Assembly: GCA_045647865.1 (NCBI GenBank)
Contig: JAZRMW010000066.1
Span: 1-64,000 of the forward strand
Direction: 5' to 3'
DNA: 64,000 bases
DNA from: Phocaeicola_A sp045647865
GTDB lineage: Bacteria; Bacteroidota; Bacteroidia; Bacteroidales; Bacteroidaceae
Shown piece after piece: positions 25,961 through 34,697 of the stretch. The notes under the pieces are model-generated. The model saw nothing but the letters and a program-made list of their open reading frames with translations. It was not told the DNA's origin and made no database searches. Every line of letters starts with the position of its first letter. Within the stretch, counting starts at the first letter, position 1. The translations under genes and the position numbers were made by a program.

Positions 25961-27067
25961 ATGATAAAATTCTTAGATATAAAGCGCATTACCGACTCCT
26001 TTGAACCACAACTCTCAGAGGAGGTACAACGTGTAGTCTCTTCCGGTTGGTATCTGCTGGGCGAAGAGGTCGCAAAGTTTGAAAAGACATTTGCCGCCTA
26101 TTGCGACAATGTACATTGCATAGGTGTAGCCAACGGTTTGGATGCCCTGACACTGATACAGATGGCTTGGAGAGAGATGTACGGCTGGCAAGAAGGAGAC
26201 GAAGTGATTGTCCCGGCCAACACTTACATCGCCTCTATCCTATCCGTGACACGAGCCGGATTGAAACCCGTCCTTTGCGAGCCGAATGAAGGGGATGCAT
26301 TGATTGACACTTCACTCATCGAGCAACTCATCACCTCCCGTACGCGCGCCATCATGGCCGTGCATCTCTACGGGCAGGTATGCAACATGGATGCTATCCG
26401 TCTTCTTGCCCGACAATACAGATTGAAAGTAATGGAGGATTGCGCCCAAGCACACGGAGCTTTATATAAAGGAACGCGCGTGGGAGCCTTGAGCGATGCC
26501 TCCGCCTTCAGTTTCTATCCCGGCAAGAACCTTGGCGCCTTGGGCGATGGTGGAGCCGTGGTGACAAACGACCGCCAGCTTGCACGCACCGTGCGCACAT
26601 TGGCCAACTATGGATCGCGGGAAAAGTATGTCAACCCATACAAAGGAATCAATAGCCGCCTTGACGAAATCCAAGCCGCCGTACTCCAGGTAAAACTCTC
26701 CCGCTTGGATGCCGACAACGATCGACGACGTCAGATTGCACGCCGGTACATCAAGCAAATGACGAATCCCCTGGTACAGACTCCCTGCATACACTTCTGG
26801 TTAGGCCACGTCTTCCACCTCTTCACCGTGCGGTGTGAACGACGCGACCAGCTTCAAACCTATTTGACCGAACAGGGCATACAGACACTCATCCACTACC
26901 CCATCCCACCACACAAGCAGGAAGCATACAAAGAGTGGAGCCACCTCTCCCTTCCCATCACCGAACGCATCCACTCCCAAATCCTCAGCCTCCCCATCAG
27001 TCCCGTAATGACAGACGATGAGGTACAACGAGTGATTGAAGCAGTCAATAAATTCAACGGGAAATGA
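25961..27067 (+). CDS. DegT/DnrJ/EryC1/StrS sugar aminotransferase (FdtB/QdtB-like)
   Basis: A 368-residue PLP-dependent aminotransferase. It opens MIKFLDIKRI, has the glycine-rich cofactor region VANGLDAL and VPANTYIAS, the Asp of EDCAQAHGA, and the Schiff-base Lys189 in FYPGKNLGALGDGG. With the ketoisomerase upstream it fits FdtB/QdtB, which aminates a dTDP-3-keto-6-deoxyhexose at C3 using glutamate to give Fuc3N or Qui3N. The sugar's identity cannot be read from sequence. No rmlAB or glycosyltransferases are nearby, so the precursor must come from elsewhere. Confidence 0.9.
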   Translation: MIKFLDIKRITDSFEPQLSEEVQRVVSSGWYLLGEEVAKFEKTFAAYCDNVHCIGVANGLDALTLIQMAWREMYGWQEGDEVIVPANTYIASILSVTRAGLKPVLCEPNEGDALIDTSLIEQLITSRTRAIMAVHLYGQVCNMDAIRLLARQYRLKVMEDCAQAHGALYKGTRVGALSDASAFSFYPGKNLGALGDGGAVVTNDRQLARTVRTLANYGSREKYVNPYKGINSRLDEIQAAVLQVKLSRLDADNDRRRQIARRYIKQMTNPLVQTPCIHFWLGHVFHLFTVRCERRDQLQTYLTEQGIQTLIHYPIPPHKQEAYKEWSHLSLPITERIHSQILSLPISPVMTDDEVQRVIEAVNKFNGK

Positions 27068-27103
27068 TTTTCCAAATAAATCACAGTTTTTTCGATTCAT
27101 GAG

Positions 27104-27134
27104 TTGTTTACTTGAAAATAATACGTTATTTTTG
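27104..27134 (+). promoter_or_regulatory. promoter of fbp
   Basis: TTG at 27104-27106 and TATTTTTG at 27127-27134 with 20-nt spacing, 26 nt before the ATG. Confidence 0.6.
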
Positions 27135-27160
27135 CCAAAGTTTATAGAATAATCTAAAGC

Positions 27161-29158
27161 ATGAATACCTATCATAAAATTACGGCGGAAGAGATACAGG
27201 AGGATATGCGCTACCTGCAATTGCTGGCGCAAAATTATCCTACCATTGCCGATGCGAGCACCGAAATCATCAATCTGCAGGCCATCCTAAATTTGCCTAA
27301 AGGAACGGAACATTTCCTTGCAGACTTGCATGGTGAGCACGAAGCTTTCCAACACGTGTTGCGCAATGCCAGCGGTTCGGTGAAGCGAAAGGTGAACGAA
27401 ATCTTTGGAAACACCTTACGCGAATCGGAGAAGAAAGAGTTGTGCACGCTCATCTACTACCCCGAACAAAAGCTTCAGTTGGTGAAGGGTGTAGAGAAAG
27501 ATTTGGAAGATTGGTACATGACTACACTGAACCAATTGGTACGCGTATGTCAGAATGTATCCTCGAAATACACACGTTCCAAGGTTCATAAAGCCTTACC
27601 CCAGGAGTTTTCCTACATCATCCAGGAGTTGATGCACGAATCATCCATTGAGCCCAACAAAGCGGCCTACATCAATGTCATCATCAGTTCCATCATCGAG
27701 ACCCGCCGGGCTGATGATTTCATCATTGCTCTGTGTAACCTCATCCAGCAATTGACCATCGACCGCCTGCACATTGTGGGCGACATCTTCGACCGAGGAC
27801 CGGGAGCACACATCATTATGGACACCCTGTGCAATTATCACAATTTCGATATCCAATGGGGAAACCATGACATCTTGTGGATGGGAGCAGCAGCAGGAAA
27901 CGATGCCAGCATGGCCAATGTACTCCGCCTCTGCATGCGATACGGGAACCTTACGACATTGGAAGACGGATACGGTATCAACCTCCTACCCTTGGCAACA
28001 TTCGCTATGGAGACGTATGCCGATGACCCATGTACACTCTTCGGTCCCAAGCTTGAAGAGGGAGACACAACGCATAATGCCAAGACGCGTCGTCTGATGG
28101 CACAGATGCACAAGGCCATCAGCATCATCCAATTCAAACTGGAGGCAGCCATCATCAGTCGCCGTCCCGATTTCGATATGGAAGACCGTCGTCTGCTGCA
28201 TCACATCGATTTCAATAAGGGGGTATTCGTATTGGATGGCAAGGAGTACGAAATGAACGACACGTTCTTCCCCACCATCGACCCCACTGACCCCTATCGA
28301 TTGAGTGTCGAGGAAGAAGAAATCATGCAGAAGATACATCATTCATTCGTCACCAGCGACAAGTTGAAGAAACACATACGTTGCATCTTGAAACACGGTT
28401 GCATGTACACCGTGTGCAACTCCAATCTACTTTTCCACGCCTCTGTACCTCTGAATGCCGACGGTTCATTGAAAGAGGTGCTCATCGGCGGAAAATATTA
28501 CAAAGGAAAAGCCTTATTGGAAAAGGTCGGACGACTTATCCGCTCGGCATTCAACGAGGATACGGCTTCCGAAGAACGTCTCTTCGCCCGCGACTACATG
28601 TGGTACCTGTGGTGTGGAAAGGACGCAGCACCCTTCGACAAAGACAAGATGTCCACCTTCGAACGCTATTTCATCAAAGAAAAGTCCTTGCACAAGGAGA
28701 CAAAAGGTTACTATTACACCTTACGCAACGATGAGAAGGTATGCGACATGCTACTTGACGAATTTGGTGTAGTGGGCAAACACCGCCACATCATCAACGG
28801 GCACGTACCTGTAAAGACCCTCAAAGGGGAGAACCCCATCAAGGCAAACGGAAAATTATTGGTCATCGATGGTGGCTTCAGCAAAGCTTACCAACCTGAA
28901 ACAGGTATTGCCGGATACACACTCGTCTATCACTCACGCGGTATGCAGCTCGTTCAGCACGACCCTTTCACCTCTACGCAAAAGGCCATTGAAGAGGGAC
29001 AAGACATCAAATCGACCACTTTGCTTGTGGAGCTGAGCCAACAACGTGTAATGGTGAGCGATACGGACGAAGGACGGGCTTTAGCCAAGCAGATTACCGA
29101 TCTCAAACGCCTGCTCGTGGCCTACCGCAAAGGATTCATTAAGGAACAAGGAAAATAA
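27161..29158 (+). CDS. fbp: fructose-1,6-bisphosphatase, class III
   Basis: A 665-residue class III FBPase, the long Firmicutes/Bacteroidetes type related to calcineurin-like phosphoesterases. Metal-binding motifs are FLADLHGEHEAF, VGDIFDRGPG and QWGNHDILWMGA, with a late NGHVPVKTLKGENP. It hydrolyses fructose-1,6-bisphosphate to fructose-6-phosphate in gluconeogenesis and is cytosolic. It follows the amino-sugar cassette with its own promoter. Confidence 0.97.
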   Translation: MNTYHKITAEEIQEDMRYLQLLAQNYPTIADASTEIINLQAILNLPKGTEHFLADLHGEHEAFQHVLRNASGSVKRKVNEIFGNTLRESEKKELCTLIYYPEQKLQLVKGVEKDLEDWYMTTLNQLVRVCQNVSSKYTRSKVHKALPQEFSYIIQELMHESSIEPNKAAYINVIISSIIETRRADDFIIALCNLIQQLTIDRLHIVGDIFDRGPGAHIIMDTLCNYHNFDIQWGNHDILWMGAAAGNDASMANVLRLCMRYGNLTTLEDGYGINLLPLATFAMETYADDPCTLFGPKLEEGDTTHNAKTRRLMAQMHKAISIIQFKLEAAIISRRPDFDMEDRRLLHHIDFNKGVFVLDGKEYEMNDTFFPTIDPTDPYRLSVEEEEIMQKIHHSFVTSDKLKKHIRCILKHGCMYTVCNSNLLFHASVPLNADGSLKEVLIGGKYYKGKALLEKVGRLIRSAFNEDTASEERLFARDYMWYLWCGKDAAPFDKDKMSTFERYFIKEKSLHKETKGYYYTLRNDEKVCDMLLDEFGVVGKHRHIINGHVPVKTLKGENPIKANGKLLVIDGGFSKAYQPETGIAGYTLVYHSRGMQLVQHDPFTSTQKAIEEGQDIKSTTLLVELSQQRVMVSDTDEGRALAKQITDLKRLLVAYRKGFIKEQGK

Positions 29159-29236
29159 TATATTTGAATCATGAATTCTACATTCTGAACACAGAACAGA
29201 AAGAGAGTTCATTATTCATCATTCGAAATTAAAAAC

Positions 29237-29743
29237 ATGAACTTCTTAGATTTAGTCAAATCCCGTTATTCGGTGCGTAGTTACACCGGACAAACAATAG
29301 AAAAGGAAAAATTAGAGTACATAATGGAATGTGTGCGCTTGGCACCTTCTGCCGTAAATTTCCAACCATGGAAATTCTATATCGTAGAAAGTGATGAAGC
29401 AAAAGCAAAGTTACACCAATGCTACTCCCGTGAATGGTTTACCACCGCCCCACTCTATATCATGGCATGTGCAGACCATACACAATCATGGAAACGTCGC
29501 CACGACGGGAAAGACCATGCCGATATTGATGTTAGTATAGCAGTAGAGCACATTTGTTTAGCAGCTACGGAACAAGGCTTAGGAACCTGTTGGGTTTGCG
29601 CCTTCGATGCAGCATTGTGCAAAAAACTCTTCGATATGCCTGAACATATCGAACCCATAGCTCTCATCCCCATCGGATACCCGGCTGATGAAGCGAAAGA
29701 GAAGAACAGAAAAGCTACAGATGAAATTGTAGAAAAGTTATAA
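29237..29743 (+). CDS. nitroreductase family flavoprotein
   Basis: A 168-residue FMN-dependent nitroreductase-fold protein. The FMN-binding start SRYSVRSYTGQTI and APSAVNFQPWKFYIV are typical, as is the later GTCWVCAFDAALCKKLFDMPEH and IPIGYPADE. Such enzymes reduce nitroaromatics, quinones or enones with NAD(P)H as dimers; the physiological substrate is unknown. Monocistronic, with a terminator shared with the convergent B3/4 gene. Confidence 0.88.
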   Translation: MNFLDLVKSRYSVRSYTGQTIEKEKLEYIMECVRLAPSAVNFQPWKFYIVESDEAKAKLHQCYSREWFTTAPLYIMACADHTQSWKRRHDGKDHADIDVSIAVEHICLAATEQGLGTCWVCAFDAALCKKLFDMPEHIEPIALIPIGYPADEAKEKNRKATDEIVEKL

Positions 29744-29767
29744 CCAAACACACTCTCCTACCTGTAC

Positions 29768-29813
29768 AAAAATGCGGATGCATCAATGATGATACACCCG
29801 CATTTTTTGTATT
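29768..29813. terminator. bidirectional terminator
   Basis: AAAAATGCGG (29768-29777) pairs with CCGCATTTTT (29798-29807), serving the nitroreductase and the convergent B3/4 gene. Confidence 0.85.
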
Positions 29814-29824
29814 CTCCAATCTGT

Positions 29825-30493
29825 TTATCCAAACTCATACTTCGTAAATCCTCGTCCACCCGCATATTTTTCCAATAGGGACTTCATGTAGTCAATCGTT
29901 TCTTGAAGATGAACCGAGTCACCGTCATAACCATTCACAATGGCTAACAGGTGCGTGGTATCAAGGGAAAGTTTTGTACGTTCATTATCACTCGTAGGTG
30001 TCCCTACCCCACCAATTGCATCGCGATAGACAGGCATTCCTTCGATATTCAGTTCACCCCGGCCGATACCTTCATAGGGTTCACCAGCACGTCCGATACC
30101 GAGAGTCAGCGTATCACCTTCGAACTTATCCGCATCAAATCCTCCAATGGAATATCCCGAAGCAATGGATACTAAATTTATCAAATCGACTACCGTATCA
30201 ACCTTATACAGTTCAAGTCCTCGTAACAGACGACGGCAAAGCGCTTCGCCCGACGGACGATATCGGCTAGGATCCTTTCCGTACCGTTTGTAAGCTGTGC
30301 GTGTAGCCTGAATAGAAGGCATCTCCTTGATAGAATCTACGGTATAACGTGCTCTGTACTCCTCTGTGAATCTTGCTATCTCCTGCCACAAATCCTCACT
30401 GAACGGTGTATTCGTCACCGTAGCTTCCAATGCCATCCCCTTGAACTCAGGACAAGCATTCTTGATTTCTTCCGAACATTGGATATGTATCAT
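29825..30493 (-). CDS. B3/B4 tRNA-binding-domain protein
   Basis: A 222-residue stand-alone B3/B4 domain protein, related to the editing domain of the phenylalanyl-tRNA synthetase beta subunit. Visible family features are YKRYGKDPSRYRPSGEALCRR, VVDLINLVSIASGYSIGGFD and the C-terminal DTTHLLAIVNGYDG. These free-standing proteins are presumed to act on mischarged tRNA or a related ligand; no role is established here. It has its own leader and terminates at the shared hairpin. Confidence 0.85.
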   Translation of the reverse strand: MIHIQCSEEIKNACPEFKGMALEATVTNTPFSEDLWQEIARFTEEYRARYTVDSIKEMPSIQATRTAYKRYGKDPSRYRPSGEALCRRLLRGLELYKVDTVVDLINLVSIASGYSIGGFDADKFEGDTLTLGIGRAGEPYEGIGRGELNIEGMPVYRDAIGGVGTPTSDNERTKLSLDTTHLLAIVNGYDGDSVHLQETIDYMKSLLEKYAGGRGFTKYEFG

Positions 30494-30579
30494 CTTTTCT
30501 TATACCTTTTATATATGTGGCGCGAAGATAGCTGAAACTATGGAAAGAACAAAGGGTATTGGGAAAAAGCTTCACTTTT

Positions 30580-30610
30580 TTTGTCAATCATAAAAACATT
30601 CGTACATTTG
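30580..30610 (+). promoter_or_regulatory. promoter upstream of the 30674 membrane-protein gene
   Basis: TTTG at 30580-30583 and TACATTTG at 30603-30610 with 19-nt spacing. Confidence 0.65.
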
Positions 30611-30673
30611 TACCGTGATTTTTGACAAAAAACCTTATTGATTATCATAATACAGAACTTATCCGGCATATAT

Positions 30674-31216
30674 ATGGGAGCTTTATACTTTAGCATGCTA
30701 TTATTTTTTATCTTAGGTGGATTCATATCATGGAAATTCATCAGCTATAGACAGAAGCGATGTATTGAGAAATGCAAAACTATGGGAAATGTGTCATGGT
30801 ATTCAAGATTAGGAGCTTGGCCGAAAATAAAACCAGGGATTCCATTAGGAATGGGGCTATTCTTCTTATCTATGTTTGATTTTACAGTCGGAAGTAAGAA
30901 TATCATTCCAGGTGCGATATTGGCTATATTCTTTTTATTAGTCATCAAATGGTTTTTATACAGAATCCCTATATTTTCCATAGTGGATGATACCATTATC
31001 TTTTGGAGATGCTTTGGTTTGATATCACCCAAAAAGTATGCTCTAAGCGAACTGACACATGATGAACATTATTCATCTACAGATAACGGTCACCCACTTA
31101 TCATAGGACTTTACAAGAAAGGAGACCGAATCCAGGAAATAGATACGACTGCTTATGAAGAAGAGAAGAAACTTCTTGAAATACTCCGACAAACACCCTA
31201 TGAGTCAGAGTATTAG
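30674..31216 (+). CDS. hypothetical membrane protein (A+T-rich)
   Basis: About 180 residues, not recognised. Three hydrophobic segments: residues 2-20 (ALYFSMLLFFILGGFI), a pair near 58-100 (LGMGLFFLSMF, GAILAIFFLLVIKWFLY). A C-terminal soluble part (IFSIVDDTIIFWRCFGLISPKKYALSELTH) looks like a PH-type membrane-anchored beta domain. The frame is open from TTG 30638, but the ATG at 30674 is the better start. It is markedly more A+T-rich than its neighbours, suggesting recent acquisition or a lineage-specific gene. It has its own promoter. Confidence 0.6.
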   Translation: MGALYFSMLLFFILGGFISWKFISYRQKRCIEKCKTMGNVSWYSRLGAWPKIKPGIPLGMGLFFLSMFDFTVGSKNIIPGAILAIFFLLVIKWFLYRIPIFSIVDDTIIFWRCFGLISPKKYALSELTHDEHYSSTDNGHPLIIGLYKKGDRIQEIDTTAYEEEKKLLEILRQTPYESEY

Positions 31217-31305
31217 CATTCTCCCATACTAAAGATTAGTAATCTTGTGTACTAAAAAAAATGGCATTCTTCCAGAAGGAAATCAAATATCACACATACT
31301 GATTA

Positions 31306-31337
31306 CTTGTCGATTCTAAAAAACTATCGTATTTTTG
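31306..31337 (+). promoter_or_regulatory. promoter of the LMW phosphatase gene
   Basis: TTG at 31307-31309 and TATTTTTG at 31330-31337 with about 20-nt spacing, 23 nt before the ATG. Confidence 0.6.
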
Positions 31338-31360
31338 CATACGATTTATACAAAAGCGAT

Positions 31361-31837
31361 ATGGAAAAGAAAAAAAAGAAGATTCTCTTTATATGCCTCG
31401 GCAACATCTGCAGGTCGTGTACGGCAGAGGAGATTATGCATCAATTGGTTATCCGTGAAGGACGCGAGAAGGAGTTTGTACTCGACTCGGCAGGTATCCT
31501 CAGCTATCACCAAGGGGAATTACCAGATAGCCGCATGAGGATGCATGCAGCCCGCAGAGGATATAACTTGACACACCGCTCACGTCCCGTACAGACGGAA
31601 GATTTCTATAACTTCGACTTGATAGTGGCGATGGACGAACGCAATGTAGATGACCTCTGCGAACGTGCACCGGGATTAGAAGAAGAGAAGAAGATTGTAC
31701 GTATGACGGATTACCTACGTAATCGGGTGGCCGACCACGTGCCCGACCCTTATTATGGAGGGGCTTCAGGGTTTGAGAATGTGCTCGACATCCTTGAAGA
31801 TGCGTGCGAAGGATTGCTTCATTCGTTGAATGATTGA
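31361..31837 (+). CDS. low-molecular-weight protein-tyrosine phosphatase
   Basis: A 158-residue LMW-PTP. The phosphate-binding loop CLGNICRS (Cys12, Arg18) follows the first strand, and the general-acid motif DPYY is present (VPDPYYGGASGFENV). These enzymes dephosphorylate tyrosine via a phosphocysteine intermediate; in bacteria they often counter BY-kinases of capsule export, but no such genes are near. The residue after CRS is Cys20 where Pro is usual (CRSPMAE), giving three closely spaced Cys (12, 17, 20). The ATG at 31361 follows the promoter. Confidence 0.92.
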   Translation: MEKKKKKILFICLGNICRSCTAEEIMHQLVIREGREKEFVLDSAGILSYHQGELPDSRMRMHAARRGYNLTHRSRPVQTEDFYNFDLIVAMDERNVDDLCERAPGLEEEKKIVRMTDYLRNRVADHVPDPYYGGASGFENVLDILEDACEGLLHSLND

Positions 31838-31885
31838 GACGTTTATTGGTTGAAAGGTTGATTATAAACGCCTCAACGATTCAAT

Positions 31886-32467
31886 TTATCTACCTATCTC
31901 CTTCAACTCGCGATAGAGCCGTTGTACGGGAAGTCCCATGACGTTGAAGTACGAACCTTCGATGCGCTCCACACCAATAAACCCAATCCATTCTTGAACG
32001 CCGTATGAACCAGCCTTATCCATAGGATGATAGTGGCTTATGTAGTACTTGATTTCCTCGTCGGAGAGTGTGGCGAATGTGACCTGCGACACGGAGGCAA
32101 AACTTTTCTGGAAAGTGGTAGTGGCAAGAGTGACCCCCGTGATTACTTGATGTGTCTTACCCGAAAGGGCACGCAACATCTGGCAGGCATCCTCCTCATC
32201 CGAAGGTTTACCCAAAACACGGCCATCGAGCCATACAATGGTATCAGCAGTGATGAGCAATTCGTTTTCTTTCAACTCACCCAAGTAGGCCGAAGCCTTT
32301 TGGGAGGATATATAAACAGGGATCTCCTCACCTTGTAACGTTTCGGGATACGATTCATCGATACCCGGCAAAGTGCGCACTTCGTAGTCGAGTCCCAATC
32401 CGCTCAGCAATTCTCTTCGGCGAGGTGAATTGCTGGCAAGAATGATATGATAATTCAGTTTCAGCAT
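31886..32467 (-). CDS. maf: Maf-family nucleotide pyrophosphatase
   Basis: A 193-residue Maf protein. N-terminal ILASNSPRRRELLSGLGL is the substrate/metal signature, with ITADTIVW and the GKPSDEEDA loop also present. Maf enzymes hydrolyse dTTP/UTP or modified nucleotides to monophosphates, acting in house-cleaning and linked to septum control. It is the last of three same-strand genes (DUF2520, KdsC-type, maf), with a hairpin-forming repeat before it. Confidence 0.95.
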   Translation of the reverse strand: MLKLNYHIILASNSPRRRELLSGLGLDYEVRTLPGIDESYPETLQGEEIPVYISSQKASAYLGELKENELLITADTIVWLDGRVLGKPSDEEDACQMLRALSGKTHQVITGVTLATTTFQKSFASVSQVTFATLSDEEIKYYISHYHPMDKAGSYGVQEWIGFIGVERIEGSYFNVMGLPVQRLYRELKEIGR

Positions 32468-32479
32468 ATTTTTCAGTGA

Positions 32480-32570
32480 TTATTTACGAACTACAAGCTA
32501 CGAGTGACGAGCTACGAGTAAGCCATGCGGGGCGGGATTTGTAACTCGTAGCTTGTAGCTCGTAACTAAA
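32480..32570. repeat. GAGCTACGAGT inverted spacer repeat between kdsC-type and maf genes
   Basis: CTACAAGCTACGAGTGACGAG, AGCTACGAGTAAGCC and the complementary AACTCGTAGCTTGTAGCTCG face each other across CATGCGGGGCGGGATT, forming a long hairpin within the gene set. Confidence 0.75.
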
Positions 32571-32575
32571 TTATT

Positions 32576-33094
32576 TCACCACCCGAAGGCTTCATTTCCG
32601 TCCATCCATTTGCCCTGGGCTTTCAATACTTGTTCGATGACATCGCGTCCACATCCGTATCCACCGTTGCGATGGGAGATATAGGTAGAAATGGATTTGA
32701 TTTCAGGAGCGGCATCGGCGGGACATACGGGACATCCACAAAGGCGCATCACCTCGTAATCGGGAATATCATCACCCATATACATGACTTCTTCAGGACG
32801 AAGTTCATACTTCTCCATCAGTTGGTTGTACTCCTTCACTTTGATGGAGCATCCGAGGAAGACATCCTTCAATCCCAACCCCTCGTAGCGGACACGGATA
32901 GCTTCGGTCTTTCCACCAGTAATGATAGCCACAATCAATCCTTTTTTTACGGCAAGTTGAAGGGCATATCCGTCCTTGATGTTGGCCGTACGCATGGGGT
33001 CTCCATTCGCGGCAAGAGTGATGGTTTCAGCACTCAGCACACCATCTACATCGAAGATGATGGCCCGTATTTTGGTCAAATCGTAATTTATCAT
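32576..33094 (-). CDS. kdsC: KdsC-type HAD phosphatase (Kdo-8-phosphate phosphatase)
   Basis: A 172-residue C0-type HAD hydrolase. Motif I IIFDVDGVLS (Asp15, Asp17), motif II IITGG, and motif III/IV region MGDDIPDYEVM with the late CPADAAPEIK segment are typical of tetrameric KdsC, which releases phosphate from Kdo-8-P in lipid A-core synthesis. The absence of a cap domain and the length agree. Related N-acylneuraminate-9-phosphatases share the motifs, so substrate is inferred. It is separated from the DUF2520 gene by 18 nt. Confidence 0.88.
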   Translation of the reverse strand: MINYDLTKIRAIIFDVDGVLSAETITLAANGDPMRTANIKDGYALQLAVKKGLIVAIITGGKTEAIRVRYEGLGLKDVFLGCSIKVKEYNQLMEKYELRPEEVMYMGDDIPDYEVMRLCGCPVCPADAAPEIKSISTYISHRNGGYGCGRDVIEQVLKAQGKWMDGNEAFGW

Positions 33095-33112
33095 AAGTTC
33101 AAGTACAATTTA

Positions 33113-33886
33113 TCAATCTTTTGCTTCGTGAATAATTCGGCTTGTCAATTCATACAATTCTTTATAAAGCGGATGATTGTCGAGAAGGGCAAGGTGTTTG
33201 TCTATCACATTCCTGTCATAGCGGACAGCAGGCCCCGTCTGTGCATCCGACGGATGCAGTTCGTGCACCTTACGGGCCGTTTCGTCAATTAAGGGGAGCA
33301 TGACATCGAAAGAGAGGCCGTGTTCCTCTAACAAACGGGCAGAAGCCGCGTACATGGCGTTAGCAAAATTGCAGGCAAAGACGGCAGACAAGTGTAGAAA
33401 TTTTCGTTGCTCGGAGTCAGCCTCGTGCACATTACGACTCAATGAAGAAGCCACGGATTTGAGGATATCCATCTCCATCTTGCCCGATGCTTCGAGGAAG
33501 AAGGGTATCTCCGTGAAATTCACTTCGCGCACCTTGCTGAACGTCTGCATGGGATAAAATACTCCATAATGCTTCAATCCATACTCCTTCCAAATGGACA
33601 TGGGCACACTACCCGCCGTATGCACCCATAAGGCATATTCGCGCCCTTTCACCAAAGTAGGGAGCACTGCATCAAGGGCAGAATCCTTCAAGGATACGAT
33701 GTAGAGTTGTGCATCAGTCACTACCTCTGTGAGGTCACTCACTCCTCTACTCCCCAACTTTGTAGCAAGAGTATCAGCCGAAGTCTGTGTGCGACTATAT
33801 ACCTGGCACACCACATGACCTGCCTTTACTAAAGCACTCCCTAAGTTGGTGGCTAAATTTCCTGCTCCGATTAATGCTATTTTCAT
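33113..33886 (-). CDS. DUF2520 Rossmann-fold oxidoreductase-like protein
   Basis: A 257-residue protein. N-terminal NAD(P)-binding Rossmann domain (IALIGAGNLATNLGSALV) of the F420/ProC-like superfamily, then the C-terminal helical DUF2520 domain (LHLSAVFACNFANAMYAAS). The fold resembles 6-phosphogluconate or pyrroline-5-carboxylate reductases, but no substrate is known. First gene of the DUF2520, KdsC-type, maf set on the minus strand. Confidence 0.9.
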   Translation of the reverse strand: MKIALIGAGNLATNLGSALVKAGHVVCQVYSRTQTSADTLATKLGSRGVSDLTEVVTDAQLYIVSLKDSALDAVLPTLVKGREYALWVHTAGSVPMSIWKEYGLKHYGVFYPMQTFSKVREVNFTEIPFFLEASGKMEMDILKSVASSLSRNVHEADSEQRKFLHLSAVFACNFANAMYAASARLLEEHGLSFDVMLPLIDETARKVHELHPSDAQTGPAVRYDRNVIDKHLALLDNHPLYKELYELTSRIIHEAKD

Positions 33887-33894
33887 CTTTTCTG

Positions 33895-33997
33895 CTATGA
33901 GTAATGAGCTACAAGCTATGAACTATGAATTACTAAGGTCATTAAATATAATTTTCTCATTACTTGTAACTCGTAGTTCATAGCTTGTAGCTCATCA
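33895..33997. repeat. GAGCTACAAGCTATGAAC inverted spacer repeat
   Basis: TGAGTAATGAGCTACAAGC with TATGAACTATGAATTAC is mirrored by AACTCGTAGTTCATAGC with TTGTAGCTCATCAC about 30 nt on. Same family as 32480 and 6948. Confidence 0.75.
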
Positions 33998-34001
33998 CTA
34001 A

Positions 34002-34529
34002 TCAATACTTATTAATATGTACCTTCTCCCATTGCAAATTTTCCTCATCAAAGGGCTTGCGTTCCTGTCCCTTATGTCCAATAGCAATGATGGAGAGCAC
34101 CTGTAGTTGCAAGGGGATGTCAAGCAAATCGCGTACCACTTCATCTGCCGAAATGCCATCAGCCGTGAAGCGCTCGCGCACCTGTACCCAACAACTTCCC
34201 AAGCCCAAATCTTCAGCCTGTAATTGAATCATGATGGAGGCAATCGAAGCATCCTCAATCCACACATCGCTCACCATAGGGTCGGCCAACACAACAATAG
34301 CCAACGGTGCACCGGCAATCAATCCTGCCCCCGCCTCCTTGCATTGAGCCAGTTTAGCGAGCATCTCCTTATCATCCACTACAATGAATTGCCATCCGTT
34401 CGTACGCTTACTCGTCGGCGACATCAAAGCAGCCCGAAGAAGCAACTCCACCTGCTCCTGTGTCAACTCCTCCGCGGTAAACTTACGCGTACTACGGCGC
34501 AAGCGTATCAGTTCACTGAAGTTTTCCAT
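34002..34529 (-). CDS. nitroreductase family protein
   Basis: A 175-residue FMN-dependent nitroreductase-fold protein distinct from the one at 29237. FMN-binding RRSTRKFTAEELTQEQV and SPTSKRTNGWQFIVV, then DLGLGSCWVQVRER and IIAIGHKGQERKP. The substrate is unknown. A repeat hairpin separates it from the DUF2520 gene downstream. Confidence 0.88.
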   Translation of the reverse strand: MENFSELIRLRRSTRKFTAEELTQEQVELLLRAALMSPTSKRTNGWQFIVVDDKEMLAKLAQCKEAGAGLIAGAPLAIVVLADPMVSDVWIEDASIASIMIQLQAEDLGLGSCWVQVRERFTADGISADEVVRDLLDIPLQLQVLSIIAIGHKGQERKPFDEENLQWEKVHINKY

Positions 34530-34636
34530 ATCCGTCTTTTTTCTCAGTTTCTTTATTATACTTAATTGTGAAAATGCAAATATAATAATTATCTATCACA
34601 CGAACAAAGTTTCAAGTACTTTTCACAAAAGAATAA

Positions 34637-34673
34637 AGAAAAAGGCCATATTTCTTTAATGAAAATATAGCCC
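34637..34673 (-). terminator. terminator of the barrel gene at 34698
   Basis: On the minus strand GGCTATATTTTC pairs with GAAATATGGCC (one G-U, one bulge) and a T-rich stretch follows. Confidence 0.65.
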
Positions 34674-34697
34674 TTATTCTTCTTTATAAAATTCTAA

